Below, in pieces: positions 1 through 8,014 of a DNA stretch of 23,107 nt. Source of the stretch: an uncultured Eggerthella sp. (GTDB lineage: Bacteria > Actinomycetota > Coriobacteriia > Coriobacteriales > Eggerthellaceae); the NCBI GenBank assembly GCA_900548955.1, contig URMQ01000012.1, positions 1-23,107 of the forward strand, written 5' to 3'. Below the pieces are notes generated by a model that did not search any database, was not told the origin of the DNA, and saw only the letters and a program-made list of their open reading frames with translations. Each line of letters starts with the position of its first letter. The stretch's first letter is position 1. A program made the position numbers and the translations under genes.

Positions 1-33
1 GTCAGCGCGGCCTTTCCTGCCATCTGACGCATA

Positions 34-525
34 TCAGAGTTTCTTCCAACCGCGTGAAGCTAATACTGCCTTGCCGCCATCATAGAGTGCTCCACCGGGG
101 TCGCAGGCAAAACTTGCAATAGAGCCAAGCATTACAATGCGACCTGATTGTTGCGCACGCATTTGAGGCAAAATAGCACGGGTAACATTGAGGGTGCCGA
201 AAACATTGGTATCAAAAATAGCACGAGTTTCTGTGTCGCTCAGTTCTTCAAGGGCGCCAAAAATACCGTAGCCTGCATTGTTGACTAAAACATCAATACG
301 ACCAAAGGTGTCAAGTGCGGTTTTAACCGCGCTGTCAATTTGATCTTGTTTGGTAACGTCCAACGCTACAGGAAGTAAGTTTTCATGTTCGCCAAGAGCA
401 GCAGTTACTGCTTCGGGCTTTCTTGCGGTTGCTACTACGCAGCATCCGTGCGCTAAGGCGGTTCGAGCAAATTCGCTACCAAACCCTCGGCTTGCGCCAG
501 TAATAAACCAAACAGGGGTGTTCAT
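34..525 (-). pseudogene. Truncated short-chain dehydrogenase/reductase (SDR), probably non-functional
   Basis: Classical SDR N-terminal half. It has a Rossmann glycine motif TGASRGFG (residues 9-16), NNAG (82-85), N107, catalytic S135 and the YxxxK pair Y148/K152. The reading frame then departs from the family (AVLASRGWKKL) and stops at residue 163, whereas classical SDRs run to about 250-280 residues. The substrate-binding C-terminus is therefore missing. The start is supported by an AAAGGA ribosome site 8 bases upstream of ATG. Past the stop, another minus-strand frame stays open to the window edge, which suits a deletion or frameshift junction. An NAD(P)-dependent oxidoreductase is certain as ancestry. 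That it is now broken is inference, because only 33 bases remain beyond the stop. The substrate is unknown. Confidence 0.7.
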
Positions 526-635
526 TGAGTGTTCCTTTCAATTCGCAATTGTTTTTCAAGTTGATGTTCATATCAATAAAAGCAACTGAGGTGTTGGCGT
601 TAATTCTGTAGTGCTGCGAGCTTCGATACTGATAT

Positions 636-668
636 TCCGTTTTCTATAGTAGTGGATTTGGAAACGGA
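636..668. repeat. Short inverted repeat between mtnA and the SDR remnant
   Basis: Arms TCCGTTTTC (636-644) and GGAAACGGA (660-668) pair at 8 of 9 positions around a 15-base loop. It sits 30 bases past the mtnA stop. No T-run follows on the minus strand, so an intrinsic terminator is not well supported; an operator for the downstream gene is equally possible. Confidence 0.35.
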
Positions 669-697
669 TATAGCAGTGAATATGGCAGTCGATAGAA

Positions 698-1789
698 CTA
701 GAGATGTTTTTGCAGCGAAGACAATTTCCGAGGAGAAATCACTCCTTTTTCGGTAATGAAAGCAGTAATCATAGTAGCGGGAGTAACGTCAAATGCGGGA
801 TTATAAATATTCACTCCCGTAATAGACCTCGGCAGTACTTCGTTGGGGTTGCGCTGTTCGATGGTTATGGCGCTACCTTCCGACAAGGTCCAGTCCAACG
901 TTGAAGTGGGTGCTGCTACATAAAACGGTAGATGGTGGTATCGGGCAAGAACTGCAAGCCCATAGGTTCCAATTTTATTGGCAGTATCGCCGTTAGCGCA
1001 GATTCTGTCAGCGCCCACCACGATAGCGTCAATTTTTCCTTGAGCCATAAGGCTTGCTGCCATGTTGTCACAGATAAGAGTCGCTGGAATACCAACTTGT
1101 GCCAACTCCCAAGCGGTAAGGCGTGCGCCTTGTCCAACAGGTCGTGTTTCGTCGGCGTAAACATGGGCTATTTTGCCTTGTTCAAAGGCGGAATATATCA
1201 CGCCGAGCGCAGTTCCGTAAAAAGCTGTTGCAAGGGAGCCGGCATTACAGTGCGTAAGAATTCGAGCATTATCGGGCAAAAGCGTAGATCCGTAAGTGCC
1301 TATTGATCGGCAACATGCTTCATCTTCAATAATAAGAGTCTGAACTTCTTGGGCAACTTGTGTGCATAAGGTAGTGGGTTTTTCGTTTTGTTCAAGAGCG
1401 GTAATTAGAGCGTTTCGTGCACGGTTGACACCCCATGATAGATTAACTGCGGTGGGGCGAGCATTTGAAATATAGTCACAAACTCGATGGAGGTTTTCCA
1501 AGAAATGATCTTTTTTGAACTCGCCCTCTTTTATAGAAATGCCTTTGTTTGGTCTATCTTCATGACAAAAGGCTTCGTTTGAAATATAGAGGCTTACTGC
1601 GGCAGCTCCTGCAACGCCAAGGGCAGGGGCACCTCGTATTTCAAGACGTTTGATAGCATCAACCATACGTTCCCAAGTTTGAATCTCAATATACGAAAGC
1701 TCATAGGGCAGTTTTGTTTGATCAATAATGCGCGCACAATTTCCCTCTTGGGAAAGAGAAATTGTGCGGGGAAGATTTGATATGCCCAT
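698..1789 (-). CDS. mtnA: S-methyl-5-thioribose-1-phosphate isomerase
   Basis: Isomerises 5-methylthioribose-1-phosphate to 5-methylthioribulose-1-phosphate in the methionine salvage pathway; in some bacteria it also acts on 5-deoxyribose-1-phosphate. The 363-residue length is normal for the aIF2B-related MtnA family. Visible hallmarks are RGAPALGVAGA (52-62), THCNAGSLAT with catalytic C181, DETRP (213-217), and VGADRICANGDTANKIGT with catalytic D261. A charged stretch at about residues 76-97 looks like a small insertion in the N-terminal helical part. The gene lies 64 bases after the CapA gene on the same strand, so the two may be co-transcribed. No mtnK, mtnB or mtnD neighbour is present here. 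The ribosome site is weak (AAGAAAG). The family call is firm; the physiological substrate is not decided by the sequence. Confidence 0.95.
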   Translation of the reverse strand: MGISNLPRTISLSQEGNCARIIDQTKLPYELSYIEIQTWERMVDAIKRLEIRGAPALGVAGAAAVSLYISNEAFCHEDRPNKGISIKEGEFKKDHFLENLHRVCDYISNARPTAVNLSWGVNRARNALITALEQNEKPTTLCTQVAQEVQTLIIEDEACCRSIGTYGSTLLPDNARILTHCNAGSLATAFYGTALGVIYSAFEQGKIAHVYADETRPVGQGARLTAWELAQVGIPATLICDNMAASLMAQGKIDAIVVGADRICANGDTANKIGTYGLAVLARYHHLPFYVAAPTSTLDWTLSEGSAITIEQRNPNEVLPRSITGVNIYNPAFDVTPATMITAFITEKGVISPRKLSSLQKHL

Positions 1790-1853
1790 AGGTGCGTACT
1801 TTCTTTCTTGAACTATTCAATCCCGTTTTAAGGCTAAATGATGTTTAGTGCTC

Positions 1854-3752
1854 CTATCCGGAAGTGTTTTGTTCGCTTGAAGTGTCTCCAGAACTATCGC
1901 TAGATGTATCGGAGCCTGAATTTCCGGAACTGTTTGAAGTTCCCGAGACTTCAGCTGAAACAGCCGCGATGCTTGTGTTGCTTTCTTCGATCTTAGCAAG
2001 AATGCGATCTGCCTCATCCCCTTCTGCGGGAGTGGGCTGATAATTGTTGCTGCTCGAAGATGAAGAAATTGAACAAGGAATAACGTTGATGGAATCATCG
2101 GTTGCAACATCGTTTCCGGTAACGGTAAAGGTTTGCTGGAATATCATGCAGTCTTTGTCGCTAGGGTTTTTGTTGCCGCCAAAGCAGAAGTTGCCCAAAC
2201 TGTATACGATGTAACGACCATTATATTTTTCGTATCCTTGAATTACATGGGGGTGAGAGCCAACCACAATGGTGGCACCTGCGTCGATTGCGGCATGACC
2301 AAGTTCAACCTGATCTGCTCCAGGAACTGTTTCTTTTTCAATTCCCCAATGCGTAAAGACAATAATGATTTGCGCACCTTCGTTTTTAGCAGCGTTGATG
2401 TTTGCAACCATTTCATCTTTAATATCAAGGCCTTCAGCAAGCATATAGGTGCCAATAAGAGCAACTTTTACGCCTTTGACATCGGCATAAGCAATGCGGT
2501 CGTAGCCAAAGTTCACAATACCTGCTGCATCAAGGGCGGCAATGGTGTCGTTATAGCTTTGCTCCCCGTAGTCGCGTGAGTGATTATTAGCAAGAGACGC
2601 AGCTTCAATATTGCCCGACTTTAAGATTTCGGTATATTCAGCAGGACCTTTAAAGGCAAAGGTTTTATCTTGACGCGATTCGGATTCGGTAAGGGTGCCT
2701 TCCATGTTGACGACGGTATAGTCATCGGATCCGAAAATACTTGCAACATTTTTCATAAAGTAAGCAGGATCACCTGCGTCGTCATAGACTGCCGTGAAGC
2801 TAGTAGAGGGATCGAAGCTTGAATCGGTACCTAGGGTACAGTCACCCGCAAAGGAGATAGTAAGAGAAGTTGGGGTAGGGGCACTTTCCGAAACGGAAAG
2901 GGTTTCGTCTTGCTGTGTTTGTGGCGGCGCGGTAAGTGCTCCTACTACATTGACGATAAGTACGATAAGCAGAACAAGGACAATAATGCCTCCGCCAATA
3001 AAGAAGGGCAGTTTCGATCTGCTGCTAGCATTAAATGTTGCTGCGTTTCCAGATCTGCCAGTAGTTCCTCTGCGTCCGCTGAAAGAACGATGTCTGCCAA
3101 CATATACATCGTTTTCGTTGTGGGAGTACCAACGAGGGTCTTCCAGGCTGGTATCTAGCGTTGCTCGTGGTTCGCGAGAGCCTTTTGCATGATTTGGATC
3201 GTACCAAGAGGTCTGATTCTGGATAGGGTCACGCCGCGATGGAGACGATTCGGAGTAACTAAAGTCTTGGCGTTGATCGTCGTAGTATGCATCAGCGGTT
3301 TGGCTATAGCCGTTATAGCGCTGATTGATAGTGCGTCTTTCGTTATCGTAATATTGGCGATCCGTATTTTGAGCAGCAAAGGGTTCGTTGAACTGATCCA
3401 TGTACTGCCGTGAACGATGGGTTTGGCTATTTTGATTAGAAAAAGCGGTTTGCCTAGATTGGTCAGATATTCTTTGGGATCGTGGCGAAGCTTGCGAAGC
3501 CCAGCTAGGCATTTGTCTGGATGTAGGCATCTGGCTAGAAGCGCCAGAAGAAGCTTCCTTTTGGCTGCTGTTTCTTGCAACATGCGCTGCGTCGTTTGCG
3601 GAAATACGAGATCTATCAAAATACCCATCTGAAGTTGATGAGCCTGGGTTTGAAGAGCGACGCCTAGGAACCGGTCTTCCATCGATAACATTACGTTCAC
3701 GTGAACGAGGATCGGATGGAGTATGACGTCGACGTGGGTTGCGATTATCCAT
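1854..3752 (-). CDS. Membrane-anchored CapA-family (PGA_cap) metallophosphatase-like protein
   Basis: 632 residues in four parts. Residues 1-247 are a cytoplasmic, low-complexity tail rich in Ser, Arg, Gln, Asn and Tyr with no recognisable fold. One membrane helix lies at about 250-273. A CapA/PgsA-type domain spans about 297-545, with FAGDCTLG (D304), VNMEGT (348-353), LANNH (387-391), THWG (467-470), GSHPHV (498-503) and YSLGNFCFGG (517-526). The Ser/Gly/Thr-rich tail covers about 562-632. The domain is related to calcineurin-type metallophosphatases and is linked to poly-gamma-glutamate or capsule synthesis in known cases. The predicted topology puts the domain outside the cell. No capB/capC partner lies in the window, so poly-glutamate synthesis is not implied. 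The start is set by AAGGAG before ATG. It is divergent from map. Confidence 0.88.
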   Translation of the reverse strand: MDNRNPRRRHTPSDPRSRERNVIDGRPVPRRRSSNPGSSTSDGYFDRSRISANDAAHVARNSSQKEASSGASSQMPTSRQMPSWASQASPRSQRISDQSRQTAFSNQNSQTHRSRQYMDQFNEPFAAQNTDRQYYDNERRTINQRYNGYSQTADAYYDDQRQDFSYSESSPSRRDPIQNQTSWYDPNHAKGSREPRATLDTSLEDPRWYSHNENDVYVGRHRSFSGRRGTTGRSGNAATFNASSRSKLPFFIGGGIIVLVLLIVLIVNVVGALTAPPQTQQDETLSVSESAPTPTSLTISFAGDCTLGTDSSFDPSTSFTAVYDDAGDPAYFMKNVASIFGSDDYTVVNMEGTLTESESRQDKTFAFKGPAEYTEILKSGNIEAASLANNHSRDYGEQSYNDTIAALDAAGIVNFGYDRIAYADVKGVKVALIGTYMLAEGLDIKDEMVANINAAKNEGAQIIIVFTHWGIEKETVPGADQVELGHAAIDAGATIVVGSHPHVIQGYEKYNGRYIVYSLGNFCFGGNKNPSDKDCMIFQQTFTVTGNDVATDDSINVIPCSISSSSSSNNYQPTPAEGDEADRILAKIEESNTSIAAVSAEVSGTSNSSGNSGSDTSSDSSGDTSSEQNTSG

Positions 3753-3876
3753 AGTTCTCCTTGTAAAAAATGTATGGTCACATGATACTCCAGAGCAGGC
3801 ATTATGTGTTTCTGCTTTCGTATAACTGGCAAAGGGTGTATTCTAGCCTCGAAAGAATAGAAAGAGGTAGTAACTT

Positions 3877-4686
3877 ATGAGTCTTGGAAGATCCCGCAAC
3901 GGGGTAATTTTGAAAAGTCCTCGAGAAATAGAGGAAATGGCAGAAGCGGGTCGTTTATCGGCAAAAGTACTTCGCGAAGTAGGTTCTCGTGTTCAGCCAG
4001 GCGTTTCAACAGCAGAATTGGATCATCTAGCTGAAATGCTGATCCGTATGGAAGGTGGTGTTCCTGCATTTAAGGGCTATGGCGGATTCCCAGGATCAAT
4101 TTGTGCTTCTATTAATGAGCAAATTGTTCATGGTATTCCTTCTAAGAATGTTATTTTGCAGGAAGGTGATATTTTATCTGTTGATACGGGAGCAATTGTT
4201 GGTGGCTGGGTAGGAGACAACGCCTGGACCTTCCCTGTTGGAAAGATTTCTCCTGAAAAACAGCGCTTGCTTGAGGTTACTGAAAAATGCATGTGGGCAG
4301 GTATTGAGGCTGCTCGTCCTGGCAACCACTTAGGAGATATTGGTCATGCCATTCAGGAAATTGCTGAAAAGGCAGGCTACGGTGTTGTTCGTGAATATGT
4401 TGGTCATGGTGTTGGTCGCAACATGCACGAAGAGCCAAATGTTCCTAACTATGGTCGCAAACACCATGGTATGAAGTTGGAGCCAGGCATGGTAATCGCG
4501 ATTGAGCCTATGATTAATATTGGTACCTACCGCACGAAAGTTATGAGCGATGGTTGGTTGGTTGTGACGCGTGATGGTAAGCCTTCGGCTCATTTCGAAA
4601 AGACCATTGCTATTACTGAAGATGGTCCGCGTTTATTGACAGTAGAACCTGATTATAGGCGCCCGGTAGAGCCAAAGAACAACTAA
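3877..4686 (+). CDS. map: Type I methionine aminopeptidase
   Basis: Removes the N-terminal methionine from nascent proteins in the cytoplasm. 269 residues of the pita-bread fold. All five metal ligands are visible: D103 (VDTGA), D114 (GDNAWTF), H177 (GHGVGR), E210 (IEPM) and E241 (FEKT). The substrate-contacting H85 lies in IVHGIP. There is no N-terminal zinc-finger or SH3-binding extension, so it is the plain bacterial form. The start is supported by AAAGAGG at 3861-3867. The gene stands alone, divergent from the CapA gene across 124 bases and convergent with nadK. It is not in the common secY-adk-map ribosomal arrangement. Confidence 0.97.
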   Translation: MSLGRSRNGVILKSPREIEEMAEAGRLSAKVLREVGSRVQPGVSTAELDHLAEMLIRMEGGVPAFKGYGGFPGSICASINEQIVHGIPSKNVILQEGDILSVDTGAIVGGWVGDNAWTFPVGKISPEKQRLLEVTEKCMWAGIEAARPGNHLGDIGHAIQEIAEKAGYGVVREYVGHGVGRNMHEEPNVPNYGRKHHGMKLEPGMVIAIEPMINIGTYRTKVMSDGWLVVTRDGKPSAHFEKTIAITEDGPRLLTVEPDYRRPVEPKNN

Positions 4687-4728
4687 GAAAACAGCAAATA
4701 AAATAGCAATAAGAAAACAAACAAAAGA

Positions 4729-4768
4729 AAACCTCCTCGACATTTGTTAGTCAAATACGAGGAGGTTT
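4729..4768 (-). terminator. Intrinsic terminator of nadK, in the map-nadK convergent gap
   Basis: Perfect 11-bp arms AAACCTCCTCG (4729-4739) and CGAGGAGGTTT (4758-4768), with a further inner ATTTG/CAAAT pairing. Read on the minus strand, the stem is followed by TTTTCTTTTGTTTGTTTT, a good U-tract just after the nadK stop at 4791. On the plus strand only TTTGATT follows, so it may also end map, but less strongly. Confidence 0.85.
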
Positions 4769-4790
4769 GATTATGCGAATTTAATCTTTG

Positions 4791-5699
4791 TTAGTCTTCG
4801 CGTCCCGATGAAAAGAAGACGCGCGAAGTGCGACCATAAAAGGTTTCATACTTGTAGCGCAACAATATAGTAGGTTCGTCGCCTTTGCGTACCACTACGC
4901 GGCGAATAGGACGTTCTGAGGGAATAATTTCGCCATCAATAAACATGGTTGCTTCGCGGTTTGCGCTTGACGGGTCCATGAACACTTCCGCTACATCGGA
5001 AGGGCCTGTTACTAATGCGCGCGAATGTAAAGAGTGGGGAGCAATAGGAACTACTACCAATCCGCTGTAGCCAGGAGCGACTAAGGGGCCACCAGCGGAT
5101 AATGCGTACGCGGTTGATCCTGTTGCGGTTGCGATAATAATGCCGTCGCCCTTAACATCGGCTACCATTTCGCCCGATACGGCATAGCGGCAATCAATAA
5201 CACGGCCTTGCGCGCCACGGGCAAGTACCAATTCGTTTAGAGCAAAGTACTGAGCGGAAGAACCCTCGGTGGGGCAAGCATCTGGATCGGGATCTACGTT
5301 TTCATCACCTTCGTAGAATACATTGATACAGAGATTGGTACGCTGCTCAATGGTCAAATCTCCTGCTAGAGCAGCAGCAACAGCTGGAATGATGCCGTCT
5401 TCGTTGGAGTTTGCCATAAAGCCTAAATGTCCAAAGTTCACGCCGAGGATAGGAATACGACGGTATTTGATTTGAGCAGCCGTGCGCAAAATGGTGCCGT
5501 CACCACCAAGAACAACGGCTAAGTCGTAGGAGTCTATGTCTTCCACTTTTTCTGATTCGCTTATGGAAAGCGAAGAGCGCAAATCGTCAGTATCGTATGC
5601 GCGATAGTCAACTCCCTGCGAGGCCAGGTATACTTCTAGCAGCAACGCTGATTCAAGGGCTTTAGGGTTGTAATTATTGCGAACAATCAGAACACGCAT
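4791..5699 (-). CDS. nadK: NAD kinase
   Basis: Phosphorylates NAD+ to NADP+ in the cytoplasm. 302 residues. It has the diagnostic GGDGT (65-69) with the catalytic Asp, NE (155-156), the GDG turn (184-186), TGSTAYALSAGGP (193-205) for nucleotide binding, and a late FIDGE (253-257). A short acidic insert (about 131-145, DENVDPDPDACPTE) is more variable than the rest. AAGGA precedes the ATG. The gene is divergent from murJ across 110 bases, and its 3' end is closed by the strong hairpin at 4729-4768, so it looks monocistronic. Confidence 0.96.
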   Translation of the reverse strand: MRVLIVRNNYNPKALESALLLEVYLASQGVDYRAYDTDDLRSSLSISESEKVEDIDSYDLAVVLGGDGTILRTAAQIKYRRIPILGVNFGHLGFMANSNEDGIIPAVAAALAGDLTIEQRTNLCINVFYEGDENVDPDPDACPTEGSSAQYFALNELVLARGAQGRVIDCRYAVSGEMVADVKGDGIIIATATGSTAYALSAGGPLVAPGYSGLVVVPIAPHSLHSRALVTGPSDVAEVFMDPSSANREATMFIDGEIIPSERPIRRVVVRKGDEPTILLRYKYETFYGRTSRVFFSSGRED

Positions 5700-5809
5700 G
5701 AATATTTCCTTAGTATGTTTTACCGTACGATGTTATTGTATGGTTCTTTAGCTTGATTCATTATATGGTTCATTGAATCCGATCAATTATAGACGCAACA
5801 TGAGGACAT

Positions 5810-7438
5810 ATGGCAAACGATTCACAAGATAGCATCATAAAAAACACGGGGTTAATTACTCTTTGTACGCTAGGCTCGCGCGTAACTGGCTTGTTGCGTA
5901 CGTGGGCAATGGCGTTTGCTTTGGGTAACACCTTGCTTACCTCAGCCTACCAAATTGCTTATAACATGCCAGCGATGATTTATGAGTTGGCGGCATCAGG
6001 CGTGTTGGCAACGGCGTTTTTGCCCCTCTATTTGCTGATGAAGGAAAAAGAGGGCAACAAAGGCGCTTACGATTTTGCTTCAAACATTTTATCTATCACC
6101 ATTATCGCGTTAGGCTTCTTAACCCTGGCGTGCTCATTCTTTTCGCCAGCAGTAATTGAAACGCAGACTTTTACAGTTGATTCGGGCGATTCAAAAGATC
6201 TTGCTATCTTCTTTTTCCGTATTTTTGCTATTCAGATCTTACTTTATGGTGTTGGTGCGGTAATTACCGGTATTTTGAACGCAGAACGCACCTACCTTAT
6301 GCCCTCCTTGGCTCCTGTTATTAACAACATCGTGGTTACTATTGTGATGTTTGGTTTTGTGCCACTGTCTGCATGGAATCAGGAATTTGCACTATGGTGG
6401 CTTGCTATTGGTACTTCGGCCGGCGTTTTGTGTCAGTTCGGCATTCAGATTCCTGCGCTTATTAAACAGGGGTTCCGCTATCGTCCTCATGTCAACTTGC
6501 GCGATCCTATGTTAGTAGAGGCACTTAAAGTAGCAGCACCTATGTTTTTATACATTGCGGGTACGATGATTACGTTTAGTTGTCGTAACGCTTTTTCACT
6601 TGAAGCTGCTCCAAATGGCCCCTCTACACTGAATTATGCATGGACTTGGTACCAGTTGCCTTATGGTGTTATTGCAGTATCTCTTTCTACGACGCTTTTA
6701 ACAGAGCTTTCTGATTGTGCCGCTCGTGAAGATTGGGATGGTTTTAGGGGATATATCCGTTCAGGCCTGCGTTCGACGTTCTTTTTAATCATTCCTTTGG
6801 CGTTTTTAGTGGGCGCTTTGGCGCAACCTTTAATGCAGCTCTTTCAAGCGGGTGCCTTTACCGCAGATGAAGTAGCTAATGTAGGAAGCATTCTGGCGCT
6901 TTGGGTGATAAGTTTGCCGTTCTATGCGGGATATATGTATATGTATCGTGTGTTCGCAGCACTTCGTAGCTTTATGAAATTTGCCATTATTGACTTCATT
7001 ATTCGTTTGGGCCAGGTTGCTGGATATTGGTATTTGTGCCAACCAGAAATTCTTGGATTGGCAGGTATCCCCATTTCCGACTTGGCATTTTATGCCGTGA
7101 TGATGGTAGTGTGCTCGCTTATAGTTCGCGGCAAAGTGGGAAGCTACGGCAATCGCGGCATTGTGGTGGTATTTGTTAAGACCGCGCTTGCTGGTTTAGT
7201 TGGTGCGGTGATTGCTGGCGTACTTGCAAATGGTTTATCGACGCTGCTCTCAGGGATCGCAATCAATGCGGTTATTGAAGCAATCATTATTCTTGCGATT
7301 TCTGGTTGTGTTGGTCTGGTTGTTTCGTTTGGCTTGTGTCGCGTTTTGCGCGTTGAGGAATTCTCGGTTTTGGAACGCATCGGAGGCAAGCTGTTTGGGC
7401 GTTTCTTGCCGAAAAAGCGCGGAAAGCATGCGCGCTAA
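5810..7438 (+). CDS. murJ: Lipid II flippase MurJ (MviN family, MOP superfamily)
   Basis: Moves lipid-linked peptidoglycan precursor across the membrane. The 542 residues carry about 14 hydrophobic segments. The N-terminus has the family signature SRVTGLLRTW (23-32), with the conserved arginines R24 and R30 expected to line the substrate cavity. The protein ends in a basic cytoplasmic tail (FLPKKRGKHAR). There is no pseudokinase or other C-terminal fusion as seen in some actinobacterial MurJ proteins. GAGGA at 5802-5806 sets the ATG. It is separated by about 6 kb from the dcw cluster on the same strand that makes its substrate, and is probably transcribed alone. No clear hairpin-plus-U terminator follows; the next 250 bases hold inverted repeats instead. 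Confidence 0.94.
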   Translation: MANDSQDSIIKNTGLITLCTLGSRVTGLLRTWAMAFALGNTLLTSAYQIAYNMPAMIYELAASGVLATAFLPLYLLMKEKEGNKGAYDFASNILSITIIALGFLTLACSFFSPAVIETQTFTVDSGDSKDLAIFFFRIFAIQILLYGVGAVITGILNAERTYLMPSLAPVINNIVVTIVMFGFVPLSAWNQEFALWWLAIGTSAGVLCQFGIQIPALIKQGFRYRPHVNLRDPMLVEALKVAAPMFLYIAGTMITFSCRNAFSLEAAPNGPSTLNYAWTWYQLPYGVIAVSLSTTLLTELSDCAAREDWDGFRGYIRSGLRSTFFLIIPLAFLVGALAQPLMQLFQAGAFTADEVANVGSILALWVISLPFYAGYMYMYRVFAALRSFMKFAIIDFIIRLGQVAGYWYLCQPEILGLAGIPISDLAFYAVMMVVCSLIVRGKVGSYGNRGIVVVFVKTALAGLVGAVIAGVLANGLSTLLSGIAINAVIEAIIILAISGCVGLVVSFGLCRVLRVEEFSVLERIGGKLFGRFLPKKRGKHAR

Positions 7439-7481
7439 TGGTCTTTGAGTGAAATAAAGTATACCGAATCACATAAGAGTA

Positions 7482-7651
7482 TTTTGCATTCTTACTAGCT
7501 TCGCTTATTTCACGCTTCAAGAAGGCAATATAACGTAGCGAAGCTAACGCACAAAAGATATGTGCATCCCTCTATTTTCTGGTGCTAATCAGGGGCTACG
7601 TTTTTTACGAGCCTTCTTTCAGCGTGCGCTCAGGATAGCAAGAATGCAAAA
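7482..7651. repeat. About 170-bp non-coding element bounded by an 18-bp imperfect inverted repeat
   Basis: The left arm at 7482-7499 (TTTTGCATTCTTACTAGC) matches the reverse complement of the right arm at 7634-7651 at 16 of 18 positions, with 12 in an unbroken run. Inside or overlapping are three more inverted pairs: TAGCTTCGCT (7496-7505) with AGCGAAGCTA (7537-7546), AACGTAGC (7532-7539) with GCTACGTT (7595-7602), and GTGAAATAA (7449-7457) with TTATTTCAC (7505-7513). No credible coding frame lies within. It fills most of the 252-base convergent gap between murJ and ykkD. It could be a small MITE-like remnant or a folded 3' UTR. Confidence 0.55.
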
Positions 7652-7690
7652 ATATCCCTATATGTTCAGATGAAATTGAGTTCAAAAGGC

Positions 7691-8014
7691 TTAATGACCT
7701 ACGCCGCTCAGTCGCAACCCAATAACACCTAGCAGTACCAGTGCCAAGAAGAATAGTTTGAGTGGGTCTTTGCTTTCTTTGAATACGGCAATACCAAATA
7801 GGGTAATGAGAATAGTGCCAACACCAGTCCATACCGCATACGCAATGCTTAAAGGTAGCTCGGTTGTTGCGATAGAAAGCATTCCGATAGAGCAAATAGT
7901 GGATGCAATGCATAAAATAGTCCACTTTTTCTTCTTGAATCCTTCGGATAACTTAAGGCATACGGTAAACCCCAGTTCAAAGAAAGATGACATAAAGAGA
8001 ATAATCCACATCAT
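7691..8014 (-). CDS. ykkD: SMR-family exporter subunit, YkkD-like
   Basis: 107 residues and four hydrophobic segments, the normal size of a small multidrug resistance protein. The membrane-embedded substrate/proton residue is E13 (SSFFELGFTVCLKLSEGF). The third helix carries SIAYAVWTG with W62, and the last helix ends GVIGLRLSG. The Trp that follows the Glu in single-gene Gdx proteins is F16 here, while W62 is kept; the partner subunit shows the opposite pattern. It overlaps the upstream partner by one base (TAATG), implying translational coupling and a paired, probably heteromeric, transporter. Sitting behind a guanidine-I riboswitch, it most likely exports guanidinium or guanidinylated compounds. 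The start has a second ATG directly after it. Confidence 0.88.
   Translation of the reverse strand: MMWIILFMSSFFELGFTVCLKLSEGFKKKKWTILCIASTICSIGMLSIATTELPLSIAYAVWTGVGTILITLFGIAVFKESKDPLKLFFLALVLLGVIGLRLSGVGH

Noticed and set aside
3155..3832. 225-codon minus-strand frame overlapping the 5' part of the CapA gene
   Set aside because: It is a shadow frame created by the low-complexity tail of the CapA protein; no family features, and the CapA frame has the good ribosome site.
7439..7690. tRNA or other known structured RNA gene after murJ
   Set aside because: No acceptor/T-arm pattern or CCA end could be found despite several inverted repeats.
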